A stretch of DNA of 30,937 nucleotides from a virus. The notes beneath the pieces were generated by a model that did no database searches, was not told where the DNA came from, and was given only the letters and a program-made list of their open reading frames with translations. Made by a program: the position numbers and the translations under genes. The stretch lies in IMG/VR virus record IMGVR_UViG_3300042295_000584, positions 1 to 30,937 of that record, one strand, 5' to 3'. Below are positions 1-8,743 of this stretch, piece after piece; position 1 is the stretch's first letter; the number at the start of each line of letters is the position of its first letter.

Positions 1-92
1 TCAAGGACTGTGTTGGTACCTTCTTCGTCAGGAATGTCTACTACGCCGTCTCGGGCATTCATAGAAAGATAGTGGATGGTTGCAATACCCAT
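1..92 (-). CDS. Partial small protein following the capsid connector gene (5' end only)
   Basis: Only the first 30 codons are inside the window; the gene runs off the left edge. It starts with ATG at 90-92 (MGIATIHYLSMNARDG) and has a good Shine-Dalgarno (AAGGAG, eight bases upstream) lying across the stop codon of the preceding gene, so it is the next gene of the capsid operon. Its position two genes after the major capsid protein suggests a head-tail connector or adaptor, but the visible part carries no family signature. The open frame, the ribosome site and the tight spacing are seen; the role is inferred from gene order only. Confidence 0.6.
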   Translation of the reverse strand, partial: MGIATIHYLSMNARDGVVDIPDEEGTNTVL

Positions 93-104
93 GGGGGTGG
101 CTCC

Positions 105-416
105 TTAGTGCCAAACCTTGCCGAGACCTTCAAGTTCTGCGGCAATGTAAATCGGGACTCGGTAACGATTACCTTGTTCAAAGGTGTATCGCTCTGTTCG
201 ACCAGCGGCAACGTAGGACATATCTTCAATGCTCTCGTTGACACGGATCACGACCGTCGGAACACCACCCTCAGTGCGGGCAGTGCTAGCGATTGGGTCA
301 ACTTCGACTTCGGGGAGGGGAGACGTGGTCATAACATTGGAAAGAGTTCCAATGCCCCCTTCAATTTCCTCATTACGTTCGTCGTTCTGAGGCTTTACTG
401 GCTTTGGTGCAGGCAC
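105..416 (-). CDS. Small protein downstream of the major capsid gene, putative head-tail connector
   Basis: About 103 residues. I chose the GTG at 414-416 (protein VPAPKPVKPQ...) because AGGAG lies eight bases upstream; a GTG at 474-476 would add 20 residues without a ribosome site. The N-terminal half is Pro/Glu-rich and probably disordered. The C-terminal half (TVVIRVNESIEDMSYV, then YTFEQGNRYRVPIYIAAELEGLG) has the pattern of a small beta-rich module ending in a helix, common in small actinophage proteins encoded just after the capsid gene. It overlaps the ribosome site of the next gene. A head-completion or adaptor role is inferred from synteny, not from a recognised fold. Confidence 0.7.
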   Translation of the reverse strand: MPAPKPVKPQNDERNEEIEGGIGTLSNVMTTSPLPEVEVDPIASTARTEGGVPTVVIRVNESIEDMSYVAAGRTERYTFEQGNRYRVPIYIAAELEGLGKVWH

Positions 417-476
417 GGTGTGTTCTCCTATGAAAGGTTCGATACTGATTGATACTGCTTCTATGTAGTATCGCAC

Positions 477-507
477 ACGGGGGCGGGCCTTGACGACCCA
501 CCCCCGT
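477..507 (-). terminator. GC-rich hairpin after the major capsid gene
   Basis: Arms ACGGGGGCGGG and CCCACCCCCGT pair almost perfectly (one mismatch) around a nine-base loop. It lies 30 bases past the capsid stop and before the next gene. There is no U-run, so it may be an attenuator or an mRNA-stabilising hairpin that raises capsid over downstream products rather than a full terminator. Confidence 0.5.
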
Positions 508-536
508 ATCCGAAAGGTAATTCGGGGTACTGAAGA

Positions 537-1805
537 TCAGCCGTTGGTGACGATCTTGCAGACTGCCGAATCGGTGATGAGGCCGAAGCCCCAAATGCTG
601 TACCACGCAAGGGCGTGCTCACGACCGAAGTCAAGAACGCCACCGTCACGGAGTTCCACCGGGAGGGAGATTGCATGACCGAATGCGTTGTCACCAAGCA
701 TAAGGGCTTCAAACTGCTCCGTGTCCGGGGTAACCGTGAAGTCTTCCGGCCAGTACTGATCCCAACCCGGGGTCGCAACTGCGTCCGGTTCGGCACCTGA
801 ACCCGGTGAATCTTCAATCGTGGCAGCGCTAACGTCAGGACCATCGGTCTGCGAGTCAGTACCACGCCATGCGGCAGGGGTACCATCGTCGTAGGCGGTG
901 TTGATGTAGTCAGACGGGTCACTCAGCGGACGACCAACCTGAGTCGTTTCGATGAAGACAACGTCATACAGACGACCGATTTCACCAAGCATGAAGTTGC
1001 CGGGAGCGGCGTACTTCGAAACTTCGATGAATTCGGGGGTGTCACGCAATTGACGGCTCTGCGACGGGTGGATGAAGCAGACATACGTCTCGCCAAGGCG
1101 AGGAATGTTCTTGCTTGAAAGTTCAAGCACTGCATCCTTGACCGCATGCGGGGTGAGGAAGAAGCCGCCGGAACCAATGGTACCGGAAGCGCCCTGAACG
1201 CCCTTGTTGTAGATGCCGTAGCCGGAGGTCAGGTCGGTCGGGGCCTTGTAGCCGTAAACCTTGCTGGTTGCCGACTGAAGCGTCTGACGTGCCTGCGTGT
1301 CCATGTAAAGCGCCATGTTACGTCCGAGAAGACGTGAAGCCGAAGCCATAACGTCATCGAACGAAGCGTTGAGAAGAAGTTCCGAAACGGCAATGGCGAA
1401 ACCATGCTCAGCAACCGTAATACGGTACTGCTGGGCGGTAATGCCATAGGTCTTCATACGGATACCTTCAACCAGCGGACCCGAAGGGATCGGAAGGTTG
1501 TTGTAACGCATGAAGTTAACCGTGAGACCCGGCATAACGCCGAGTTCGGTCTTCTTTACGGCAAACTGTTCGAACCGGAGAACCGGCATGGCCTGAAAGA
1601 GGATTTCCTTCGACCAAACAGTTTGAATCGCAGGACCCATGAGGGAGGTACCGGAAGTGATACCTGCGCCATAGCCACCTGTGATATTTGCACCTGCACC
1701 GGTTGTGTCATATCCGGCAGGAGCGCCGAATGCTGACCCGGCAACGCCACCAGCGACACGGTTTGTGCCGGTGATAGCAGACCCATCGGGGATCTGAAAA
1801 GCCAT
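537..1805 (-). CDS. Major capsid protein, N4-gp56-like (HK97 fold)
   Basis: 422 residues. It forms the icosahedral shell of the phage head. After a Gly-rich N-terminus (residues 1-60) comes the block WSKEILFQAMPVLRFEQFAV, then a segment with GLTVNFMRYNNLP and LVEGIRM, which is the usual start of N4-gp56 family capsid proteins (conserved E-x-F and F-x-R-Y features). The family commonly runs 300-420 residues, so this is at the long end. A region around residues 312-357 is acidic, Gly/Pro/Asp-rich and looks like an insertion before the C-terminal strand block. The start has a strong AGGAGG nine bases upstream, fitting a highly expressed protein. It directly follows the scaffold gene, the standard head-gene order. 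Family recognition is from pattern only. Confidence 0.9.
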   Translation of the reverse strand: MAFQIPDGSAITGTNRVAGGVAGSAFGAPAGYDTTGAGANITGGYGAGITSGTSLMGPAIQTVWSKEILFQAMPVLRFEQFAVKKTELGVMPGLTVNFMRYNNLPIPSGPLVEGIRMKTYGITAQQYRITVAEHGFAIAVSELLLNASFDDVMASASRLLGRNMALYMDTQARQTLQSATSKVYGYKAPTDLTSGYGIYNKGVQGASGTIGSGGFFLTPHAVKDAVLELSSKNIPRLGETYVCFIHPSQSRQLRDTPEFIEVSKYAAPGNFMLGEIGRLYDVVFIETTQVGRPLSDPSDYINTAYDDGTPAAWRGTDSQTDGPDVSAATIEDSPGSGAEPDAVATPGWDQYWPEDFTVTPDTEQFEALMLGDNAFGHAISLPVELRDGGVLDFGREHALAWYSIWGFGLITDSAVCKIVTNG

Positions 1806-1857
1806 TAGAAAGTCCTCCTATGGACTGGCTTGGTTAATAGGGTTGTACTTCTTCTGC

Positions 1858-2682
1858 TTAGCCTCGGTACTGACGGCCAGCAGCGTTCAGAAGGCTCGCC
1901 CGATACTTTTTATACGTTTCCATATCCATTGTCCTGATATCATCAGGACTGATCGATTCGTACGTCTGCATTTGCTCCAATGGCCCCACAGGAGGAGCAG
2001 TCGGTGCTGCTCCCCTCATAGCCTGCCGCTGAGTCGAAGCCGAAGCCTCAAATTGACCCATGATTGCGGCAGTTCGTGACTTCATCTCTTCGATGAAACC
2101 ATCGATTTCTTGCTCTGAGTTCCCAGTAATGAGATCTCGGAGTTCAGGAATGATGTACTCGGATTCTTGAGCAATCCGCTCGTTTCGGTACTGTTCAAGT
2201 TCAGTAAACCGACGCTCACGTTCAAAGACTGCCCGGTCCTGCTCGTAACGTCCTTCAAGTTCTGAAAAGCGGCTTGACCACTCTTCTTCCTTACGCTGAA
2301 GGAGATCACGAGTTTCCATTTTCTCTTCTTCCTCGCGACGAGCCTTTTCGGTTTCAGCCTCAAGTTCAGCAAGGCGAGCCGCTTCGGCTGCCTCACGTTC
2401 CTTTTGGATGGCCTTCAACTGCTCGTCCATGGTCTGAATGCGCCCGTAAAGTTTGTCTTTCTCTTCACGGCGAACTCGTTCAAGATCCTCGTCGGTATAG
2501 AAACGAGAATCCGCTGCGGTATGTGCGACGTTCTGTTCAACTTCCGGCAGGCTGTGCGCCAGCGGATTACCTGCAAGAGTTTCATTTTGAACTTCAGCCC
2601 ATGTGGCGGAAGTACGAACTGGCTCTTTGGGATCGGTTCCAACAAAGAAACCGTCGTTTGCTTCTGATACTTCCTGCGACAT
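1858..2682 (-). CDS. Capsid scaffolding protein
   Basis: 274 residues. Residues about 60-200 are highly charged (runs of Glu, Arg, Lys, with regular hydrophobics) and predict a long coiled coil, as in phage scaffolds that guide capsid assembly and then leave the head. The C-terminus carries a Pro/Ala-rich linker and a short conserved-looking helix (DIRTMDMETYKKYRASLL), the pattern seen at the capsid-binding end of actinophage scaffolds. The gene lies between portal and capsid, its usual place. The start at 2680-2682 has AGAAGGAAA about nine bases upstream. There is no protease signature, so this is a simple scaffold and not a protease-scaffold fusion. Confidence 0.88.
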   Translation of the reverse strand: MSQEVSEANDGFFVGTDPKEPVRTSATWAEVQNETLAGNPLAHSLPEVEQNVAHTAADSRFYTDEDLERVRREEKDKLYGRIQTMDEQLKAIQKEREAAEAARLAELEAETEKARREEEEKMETRDLLQRKEEEWSSRFSELEGRYEQDRAVFERERRFTELEQYRNERIAQESEYIIPELRDLITGNSEQEIDGFIEEMKSRTAAIMGQFEASASTQRQAMRGAAPTAPPVGPLEQMQTYESISPDDIRTMDMETYKKYRASLLNAAGRQYRG

Positions 2683-2739
2683 GAGATTTGTTTCCTTCTA
2701 CGGTGGTTTGTCCAATTACTGCTATTTGTTACTTATATA

Positions 2740-2771
2740 GATATACCATACTTTACGGCATATCATCGCAA
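2740..2771 (-). promoter_or_regulatory. Possible promoter for the scaffold-capsid operon
   Basis: Reading leftward, the 93-base gap between portal and scaffold holds an extended -10 (TGG then TATATC, 2740-2748), with TTGCGA at 2766-2771 as a poorly spaced (20 bases) -35. A start near 2733 would give a leader of about 50 bases with the Shine-Dalgarno of the scaffold gene. The A/T-rich gap stands out from the tightly packed neighbours. Weak evidence; placed by eye. Confidence 0.35.
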
Positions 2772-2775
2772 ACCC

Positions 2776-4425
2776 TTAACTCTCCTCAAAGGACTCACGC
2801 TGAGGAGGCTCTTGGCCGTATGCCCTCTGCATGATCTCCATTGCGAGATTCGGGTCTACACCGGGTGCCATTGTTCCGTCGCCCATGTCTTGACCGGGCA
2901 TCATCAATGGCTGACCATCGGGTGTCATACCCGTGGCCTGAATAATAAACTGAGAAGCCTGAGCCTGAATGAGGTTAAGAGCAGCCTGCTCCTTCATATC
3001 CTCCATCATCTCATCGTTAATCTCAGCGATCTTCTGCTCAGCGAACATATCGCCCAAGTCCCGAAGCGCTCCACGCTTGGACTCAAGACCCATAGACATA
3101 CGAGCCTGAATCTCATTGATCTTGATAAGCACGTCAACCGGAAGCGGTTCGGGCCAATGAACAGTGGTTTGATACGTCACGGGATCGGACGGGTCCAACT
3201 GCTCATATTGTCCCATTCGAAGGGGGACAGTAGCGACATACGGGTTATACATAAGAGCCTCAGGCTCCTTGATAGCCGCATGAAGAATGATCAGTTCATT
3301 TATCCGCTTAAATAGACGGGTGTACTGAGTCTTCTTAAGGCCATACTTCTGCATCAGAGGCTGATACTGGACAGCGAGAGCAGTTCCGCTTGTGTTGCTG
3401 ATCGGCTGCATCTGTCCGAGCGCCTGAGCAGGCACACCGGTCATTTCGTGCATGGCCTGCTTGATCAGTTCCATGTAACCCATAATCCCGGCGAAGTTGG
3501 TCTCCATCGACAGGTTTTGGATCTTTGCATCCTTGGAGCCGATGGTCCATACCTTCTTCGGACCCTTCTCAAGGTTCGATGCCTTAGCACCAATAATCAC
3601 GGTTACAGGAGAACCGTGATAGTTGATGATCTCGCTGACCTCAGTTGCCTTCTCGTTGAATTCACGGTTGAGGCTGATGATATCCGTGATATCCGCTAGG
3701 CCCCAAGGAGAGGAGGCTACAGGGATGTTCTGAGTGTAAGCGATCGGGATCTCACCGAGCGGATTTGGACGCTGGTCGATTCGCTCATCATTGATGTACT
3801 CCTCAATGAAGTCTTCAGTCAGGATCTCCGTATAGGTGAAGACCTGACGAGCGCCATCGGAAGCAGTGCCCCAAAACTTGTACTTTAGTTTGAAACGAAT
3901 CAAACGAGTACGGTCATGCGGGTGCCATTCGGGGAAACAGAAGGCTGGGTTGAGTGGGAGGATTCGGAACTTACCCTGTCGGGGACGACCGGAAGCATCT
4001 ACGAATGGTTCCTCGTAAGCAACCTTTACAAAAACATCCCCCGAGACCGACCCGTGCTGTCCCATTTCCCAAAGAGTTGTCTGCTTGTCGTTATCATGTT
4101 CCCAAGCACGCTTGAGTAGATACGGGACTACACCTTGAGTGGCCTCAGGAGAACCGAATTCTACGCCCTTACCAAAGGTGAAGTTCACCATATAATCGGC
4201 AAACGCCTTGACGTAGTTAAAAGAAAGTTGGGCTTCACCGAGTTCACGGCGGTACGCCCAGTGATGCCCTAGATACCAAGCCCAGTTGCTCGCATAGCGG
4301 TTAAGGCGAGGACCATGGACCTCAAACTCTTCGTCCGCAAGTTCCACCAACCCGAGCGGGCTAATGGCAATAGTAAGATCGCTCGCTGCCGCACGGTATG
4401 AGGGAGGATAAAAGTTAAGGGACAT
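2776..4425 (-). CDS. Portal protein
   Basis: 549 residues. Portal proteins form the dodecameric ring through which DNA is packaged and to which the tail attaches. The sequence fits the SPP1 gp6/HK97 portal type: an N-terminal helical part (NFTFGKGVEF), a beta-rich wing with conserved Trp/Pro segments, the stem and clip region (ITDIISLNREFNEKATEVSEIINYHGSPV), then GTALAVQYQPLMQKYGLKKTQ as the long crown helix. The C-terminal 70 residues are Gln/Met/Gly/Pro-rich and probably flexible. Length is within the family's range. It follows the 448-residue gene by 23 bases and precedes scaffold and capsid. No strong Shine-Dalgarno is visible before the ATG, so translation may depend on coupling to the upstream gene. 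Confidence 0.9.
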   Translation of the reverse strand: MSLNFYPPSYRAAASDLTIAISPLGLVELADEEFEVHGPRLNRYASNWAWYLGHHWAYRRELGEAQLSFNYVKAFADYMVNFTFGKGVEFGSPEATQGVVPYLLKRAWEHDNDKQTTLWEMGQHGSVSGDVFVKVAYEEPFVDASGRPRQGKFRILPLNPAFCFPEWHPHDRTRLIRFKLKYKFWGTASDGARQVFTYTEILTEDFIEEYINDERIDQRPNPLGEIPIAYTQNIPVASSPWGLADITDIISLNREFNEKATEVSEIINYHGSPVTVIIGAKASNLEKGPKKVWTIGSKDAKIQNLSMETNFAGIMGYMELIKQAMHEMTGVPAQALGQMQPISNTSGTALAVQYQPLMQKYGLKKTQYTRLFKRINELIILHAAIKEPEALMYNPYVATVPLRMGQYEQLDPSDPVTYQTTVHWPEPLPVDVLIKINEIQARMSMGLESKRGALRDLGDMFAEQKIAEINDEMMEDMKEQAALNLIQAQASQFIIQATGMTPDGQPLMMPGQDMGDGTMAPGVDPNLAMEIMQRAYGQEPPQRESFEES

Positions 4426-4448
4426 AGTTCGGTTACTTTAGCAGTCAA

Positions 4449-5795
4449 TCAGTCGAACAAAGAATCTTGGATGCCGCTTTCGTTCTTGCGACGGTCAGAG
4501 GCTGCGGCCTTATCCGCTTTGGCCTTCTGTCGTTGGGAGGCATTGAATGGAGCGTCGCTACCTGCTTCACGGCGAGCCTGAGTCCAAGCGACCTCCTGCA
4601 TCATCACAGAGGGTACTCCGATGTGCTGACCGAACTGGTCGAATGAAACAGGACCCACACCTTCAGCAGCCATACGAGTGGCCTTATTATTAAAAGCGTG
4701 AACAGCACCTACACCAGTAATCTCAGCGACTTTAGGAAGACCTGTATTCCTCTTCTGAAAGGAGGCCATATCTCCCGGCCCATTCTTATCAACCGCACGC
4801 TTAGCGGGTGAAAAGTTGCGACCATTATGCTTAGCAGAAAGTGCCTGACCCGAAGAAATAGCCTGCATCCAAGTGTCTTCAGCAGTTGCGTGATCCGGGC
4901 TGAGAATACTGTTTTTAGCAGGCTCTCCCGGCTCCTTTGCGGAGAACATAAACATCCCTTGATTAGGATCTCCAGTTACTAGATGTCTAGAGATGCTCTC
5001 GTAATCGATCTTTTCTTCCAAGGATGCTTCGCCTGCATCAACAATAGAATGAAAATATGAGGATGTCTTAGGAGCAGTCATTGGGTCATTTGTCGCCTCG
5101 GGAGACGTAACCCCACGCATAGCGTCAATACCCTTAACAGTCATTCTTTCGTGGGGCCTACCAGCCACATGGAATGTCTCAGATGAAGAAACTACTGTAC
5201 GCTCAGCGTTAGCCGAGTTCTCTTTAGCCGCTTGAGTAGCAAACCTAGCAAGGGTTTGGGAACTAAGATCACGAACCTTGCTACTTGTGTTATCCACAGT
5301 TACTGAATGGTCTTCATTATGAAGTTTCGCCAATTCAGCAAACGCTGGTAACTCGTCTACCTTAGGATCTTTACCGGGACTAAAAGCCGCAGCCGCTGCG
5401 GCAGCGTTACGGAAAGGAATATCACCACGAGACTGCTGGATAGAGTCAGAGTGATCTATATACCACCCAGCGCCCGGAAGAGTGGTGTTTTCGTTACGGG
5501 CATAGTCAATAGCACGACTAAACGCTGCGCCACGACGATTAGCAGCCCCTTGCAGAGTAATAGGCTTATCCTTGAAAGTACCTGCAATAGACTCAATGAC
5601 ATTGGCCTTTTTACCGGCTTTTTCCCTGTTAGTCTGCTTATTAGATTCTTTAGACTCAGTGGTCCGAAGTTTAGAGACAGATTCCGCTGCATTGGTCTTT
5701 GTAGACTTACCAATACGGTTAATTTCCGAAGCAATGTCCTTGCGTTCAGAGGTGGAGTAGTCTTCCCACTGCATCGGGGTATCTCTGTTAGCCAT
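4449..5795 (-). CDS. Unrecognised 448-residue protein between terminase and portal, C-terminal QxxLF
   Basis: I do not recognise the family with confidence. The N-terminal 80 residues are Ser/Thr/Lys/Glu-rich and polar. A block near residues 105-150 (GAGWYIDHSD, then an Ala-rich run ending in FSPG) recalls actinophage proteins with a conserved SPG-type motif. The remainder is mixed, and the tail is Lys/Ala-rich, ending in IQDSLFD, a QxxLF motif at the extreme C-terminus. The gene begins with ATG one base after the preceding stop (TGATATG), so it is translationally coupled. Position beside the portal suggests a virion or head-assembly role; this is inference. Its length and lack of membrane segments exclude a holin or simple connector. 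Confidence 0.75.
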   Translation of the reverse strand: MANRDTPMQWEDYSTSERKDIASEINRIGKSTKTNAAESVSKLRTTESKESNKQTNREKAGKKANVIESIAGTFKDKPITLQGAANRRGAAFSRAIDYARNENTTLPGAGWYIDHSDSIQQSRGDIPFRNAAAAAAAFSPGKDPKVDELPAFAELAKLHNEDHSVTVDNTSSKVRDLSSQTLARFATQAAKENSANAERTVVSSSETFHVAGRPHERMTVKGIDAMRGVTSPEATNDPMTAPKTSSYFHSIVDAGEASLEEKIDYESISRHLVTGDPNQGMFMFSAKEPGEPAKNSILSPDHATAEDTWMQAISSGQALSAKHNGRNFSPAKRAVDKNGPGDMASFQKRNTGLPKVAEITGVGAVHAFNNKATRMAAEGVGPVSFDQFGQHIGVPSVMMQEVAWTQARREAGSDAPFNASQRQKAKADKAAASDRRKNESGIQDSLFD

Positions 5796-5796
5796 A

Positions 5797-6066
5797 TCAG
5801 TTACCTGTCATACCCTTGGAAATGTTCTGATTCTTCTTGTTCAGAAGCCAGCGAGGTTGAAGACCAGTAGGCAACTCGTTTGTGCCATAGGTGTTCATAA
5901 GATCTTTAGCGCTTTTGAGATACTCGGGCATCCGAGACTCATTCGCATGGGGGGCAAAAGAGATCTTAGATGTTGAAGTCTTTTTCCCCTTAGGACGGCC
6001 AGTAGCGCCGGGACCATAGGCGTTCTTTTGAACGGTCTTAGACCCCGGCGCTTGACCGAAATTCAT
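5797..6066 (-). CDS. Small basic protein of the head operon, function unknown
   Basis: 89 residues, Lys/Arg/Gly/Asn-rich, with no recognised domain. The first half (GPGATGRPKGKKTSTSKIS) is a flexible basic stretch that could bind nucleic acid; the second half has one predicted helix (MPEYLKSAKDLMNTYG) and a conserved-looking LQPRWLLN. It ends one base before the start of the next gene and begins shortly after the 120-residue gene, so the three genes are one translation-coupled group. No clear Shine-Dalgarno precedes the start. Possibly a minor head or DNA-packaging accessory protein, inferred from location only. Confidence 0.65.
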   Translation of the reverse strand: MNFGQAPGSKTVQKNAYGPGATGRPKGKKTSTSKISFAPHANESRMPEYLKSAKDLMNTYGTNELPTGLQPRWLLNKKNQNISKGMTGN

Positions 6067-6077
6067 TGAAGTTGTGA

Positions 6078-6440
6078 TCAGTCGTTGACGACAGTGGCGT
6101 TGAATCGCAGGATGCGGGTTTCGCTGCCTGCAACACGCTCAAAGGTAGGATGATCAGCCATCGCACCCTGAACAAACTCCGACAATTCCATCGGAGCCTC
6201 AATCCAAGTAGCAGAACCGACATGAGCCTTCTCACGAAGGGTTTCCATCGGGGTCTTGATCATGCCAGCCATGGTCTGACGACCACGTCCGTCACCTTCG
6301 GTGTCGCCGTAAGCGCCACGACCGAATTCGAAAGGAATGTCGGTATCGGTAGCGACACCCTCTTCGAAACGAAGTGGGCCACGACGGGTAAGGTTCTCAG
6401 CGTACGCATATTCGTAGCCGGTCTCAGGCGCATAAGCCAT
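6078..6440 (-). CDS. Hypothetical 120-residue protein of the head operon
   Basis: 120 residues with no recognised family. The N-terminal part is rich in Tyr, Glu and Gly (YEYAYAENLTRRGPLRFEEG), and the C-terminal part has a mixed helix/strand pattern ending in RILRFNATVVND. AGGAG eight bases upstream supports the ATG at 6438-6440. It lies between the Gly/Pro-rich protein and the basic 89-residue protein, in the stretch between terminase and portal where small virion or packaging accessory proteins are often encoded. Function is unknown. Confidence 0.7.
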   Translation of the reverse strand: MAYAPETGYEYAYAENLTRRGPLRFEEGVATDTDIPFEFGRGAYGDTEGDGRGRQTMAGMIKTPMETLREKAHVGSATWIEAPMELSEFVQGAMADHPTFERVAGSETRILRFNATVVND

Positions 6441-6515
6441 TGGGGTGTCTCCTAGCGAGATAATGGGACGTAATTAGTATGGCACAAGTATCGATATCAA
6501 CGAAACCCGTAGATT

Positions 6516-7040
6516 TCAGTAATCGGGAACTTCCCACTCGTCTTTACGAGAAACTCCACGAGGAGGAGGTATGTAACCCGGACCCATCCAACTGGGGACA
6601 TCGCCTTGACTTGAACGACCGGGAGGTGGAGTTGAATCCCAGTCAAAGTCTGATGAAGATTGATGACTACCTGCACCGGGAATTTGAGCGTCCCATGCGG
6701 GAATGCTGCCTGAACCGGGAGGAGGAGGAAGATGTCCGAACTGTCCGAACTGTCCGGTAGGGCCGGAACTAACGGCTCCGGCACCACCACGAGATCCTTG
6801 AATAAGTCCGTGCGCTGCTTTACCTGCACGAATCTTGTTTCTAACTCCGGGTACAACAAGACCGGTCGCAATGTCAGCAACCTGTCCACGCTTTTCCCGG
6901 TCTCGGATGATTCCTGAAACCACGCCACCCGCTCTACCGCCCGTGCCTGTCTGATCAATAGCGTCAGCAGCAGCACCGGCAATACCGTGAGCGGTGTCAG
7001 ATTCTAGAAACTTACGAACACCTCTACCGATAAGACCCAT
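6516..7040 (-). CDS. Gly/Pro-rich hypothetical protein with a low-complexity tail
   Basis: 174 residues. Residues 1-85 are Ala/Gly-rich with weak amphipathic helices (HGIAGAAADAIDQTG, GLVVPGVRNKIRAGKAAHG); no segment is hydrophobic enough for a clear membrane helix. Residues 95-174 are Pro/Ser/Gly/Asp-rich and disordered, with PPPPG and PPPRG motifs. The C-terminus has aromatic and acidic residues (WEVPDY). The gene starts six bases after an extended -10 (CATACT) and is probably the first gene of the portal-side transcript. The internal opposite-strand frames here are shadows created by its biased codons. A virion-associated or DNA-binding role is possible, but nothing specific is seen. Confidence 0.7.
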   Translation of the reverse strand: MGLIGRGVRKFLESDTAHGIAGAAADAIDQTGTGGRAGGVVSGIIRDREKRGQVADIATGLVVPGVRNKIRAGKAAHGLIQGSRGGAGAVSSGPTGQFGQFGHLPPPPGSGSIPAWDAQIPGAGSHQSSSDFDWDSTPPPGRSSQGDVPSWMGPGYIPPPRGVSRKDEWEVPDY

Positions 7041-7046
7041 ATGAAA

Positions 7047-7055
7047 AGTATGACA
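7047..7055 (-). promoter_or_regulatory. Extended -10 element six bases before a start codon
   Basis: Reading leftward: TGT then CATACT, a six-base gap, then the ATG at 7040. This places the expected transcription start at the start codon, so the mRNA would be leaderless. It sits in the 29-base gap after the terminase gene, and there is no Shine-Dalgarno. Confidence 0.55.
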
Positions 7056-7069
7056 TACCTATACAAATA

Positions 7070-8677
7070 TCATCGAAACCAAGGCGCTTCAAAGGTTTCG
7101 ACGTAAGGCGTGGTGTCGTTGATACTCATAGCACAGGCGATAGCGAGTGAGTCCACGAAGTCATCATGGGAGTCACGCTCATCAGGCGGGGCCTGAATAA
7201 GCATGTAATTTCCCTTGATTACCTTCTCGGCATCTTCCATCTGCTGACGGAAACGCTTCCAAATGCGAGTACGACGGGCTTTGGAGTGGCCGGGGTACAC
7301 GATCATTCGGCGCTGGAGTAGGGCGATGAGATGCTTCCAGCGCTCGCTCTGTGTCTTGATATCGGACGATACGGGTATAACCTCACATCGGTGCTCCAAG
7401 AGCCTCTGAAGGCGCTCAGCGACGGCTGAACCCATACCCTGAGCATCTACGCCCACATAGGCGATGTTGTAGTTGTCCAAGAAGTCCACGATTTGGAAAT
7501 ACTGGTCTTCCCATTCCGTATTCTGAATCTCCAGCCAGTTGAGAACTCGGTGCTCTCGGAATCCGGCAGGGTCGGGATAATCCCAATCCACCCAGCAGAC
7601 CGTAACCACAGTGGAGTCCTTCACACGGGCGGGGTCAATACCGACCACTACCGGCGTACGATGCCATGACTTCACCAGTGGCATAGACGGGTCGGCCAAG
7701 AAGTCCAAGTCGTCCTCGGCTACTAGCATTCCTCGGTCAAGCATCCATTTGAGGTTGTAGGACATCTGAAACTCGTCAGAGTCTTCCCCGAGACGCATCT
7801 TTTCTTGAGTAATGAACTTGGCGTAGTACGGGTTGTACTTACCCACAGTCCGATAGTCATACTCAAAGTGATTCATACGACTACGCCTCTGAGTGCCTCG
7901 TCGCTTATTCAACTGGATGGCCTTGTAGAAGTCTCCCTTATGGAACGAAGGAGTTCCAATCTTTACCATGGTGCCTGCATAGGCAGCGAGCATGGGGTGG
8001 ATGGACTTACGGACCATCGTGTCATCGGCTTCCTGAGCCTCATCGATAACGACGAGATGGTACGACGCACCTTCGATCTTGGCTCGTGGGTTAGCAGTTG
8101 AACGACGGCAGATAGACCCTGAACGTAGTTTGATTACCTTGGACTTGCCGTCCACTCGCTCGTCTAGTTCGGGGTCATTGAGGAACTCCTGAGCATGCTC
8201 GGAGGTCAACTTATCCACAATGCGTCCATGAAGGAAGTCTGACTGGCTATCCACAGGTGCAAACACACCCACCCACATTCCCCGCTTGAATCGTTCCAAC
8301 ATTTCGAACGACATAGCCAATTTAGGGAGGATGACCATGCATCCAGCGACAATGACAGACAAAGTCTCGGACTTACCGCTCTGACGTGACCACAAGGCGG
8401 TGATTTCCTCACCGTCTACCATAACCAGTGACTCAACGATTCGATATGCCAACTGCCGCTGATATGGGCGAAGTTCAAGTCCAGCGAACTCTTCGCAGAA
8501 GATAATGATCCGCTTGATTAACTGATCAACAAAGTCGGCTGTCTCAGCATCTAAGCCGTAGTCCTCTTCTTCCTCTTCGATGTCTTCCCGATCATCATCT
8601 TCGACGTAGTGATTTTCTTCGATGTCGTCGGGGTTTCCTAGATCTTCGTAAGTTGGCACGACGACACTATAAAGCAT
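7070..8677 (-). CDS. terL: Terminase large subunit (ATPase and nuclease)
   Basis: 535 residues. It drives DNA into the prohead and cuts the concatemer. The ATPase domain has a Walker A variant SRQSGKSE (about 97-104) and Walker B VVIDEAQ (about 209-215). The C-terminal RNase H-like nuclease has VVVGIDPA (Asp348), YVGVDAQG (Asp411) and HDDFVDSLAIA (about 504-514) with the acidic metal ligands. An acidic N-terminal extension (residues 11-40, rich in Asp/Glu) precedes the domain. The start at 8675-8677 lacks a strong Shine-Dalgarno; a -10-like ATAT stretch sits just upstream, so it may be leaderless. No small terminase subunit is recognisable nearby; a small unrecognised gene may fill that role. 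Confidence 0.95.
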   Translation of the reverse strand: MLYSVVVPTYEDLGNPDDIEENHYVEDDDREDIEEEEEDYGLDAETADFVDQLIKRIIIFCEEFAGLELRPYQRQLAYRIVESLVMVDGEEITALWSRQSGKSETLSVIVAGCMVILPKLAMSFEMLERFKRGMWVGVFAPVDSQSDFLHGRIVDKLTSEHAQEFLNDPELDERVDGKSKVIKLRSGSICRRSTANPRAKIEGASYHLVVIDEAQEADDTMVRKSIHPMLAAYAGTMVKIGTPSFHKGDFYKAIQLNKRRGTQRRSRMNHFEYDYRTVGKYNPYYAKFITQEKMRLGEDSDEFQMSYNLKWMLDRGMLVAEDDLDFLADPSMPLVKSWHRTPVVVGIDPARVKDSTVVTVCWVDWDYPDPAGFREHRVLNWLEIQNTEWEDQYFQIVDFLDNYNIAYVGVDAQGMGSAVAERLQRLLEHRCEVIPVSSDIKTQSERWKHLIALLQRRMIVYPGHSKARRTRIWKRFRQQMEDAEKVIKGNYMLIQAPPDERDSHDDFVDSLAIACAMSINDTTPYVETFEAPWFR

Positions 8678-8694
8678 TTATCCACATATGCGAA

Positions 8695-8730
8695 GAGACC
8701 CCCCACCGATTTATAACAGTGGGGGGTCTC
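8695..8730. terminator. Strong 12-bp hairpin between the terminase and the upstream small-gene operon
   Basis: GAGACCCCCCAC pairs perfectly with GTGGGGGGTCTC around a 12-base A/T loop. It ends the leftward operon 9604-8813 just before the terminase start. It lacks a run of T on either side, so it may act as a weak terminator or an RNA-stability barrier. A second 11-bp inverted repeat with one mismatch (8744-8784) lies just upstream. Confidence 0.6.
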
Positions 8731-8743
8731 TATGCACATCTGA

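Noticed and set aside
6479-6760. A rightward open frame inside the Gly/Pro-rich gene
   Set aside because: It is antisense to a gene with a promoter-like start and lacks a ribosome site; its ending repeats of Thr-Val-Arg come from opposite-strand codons.
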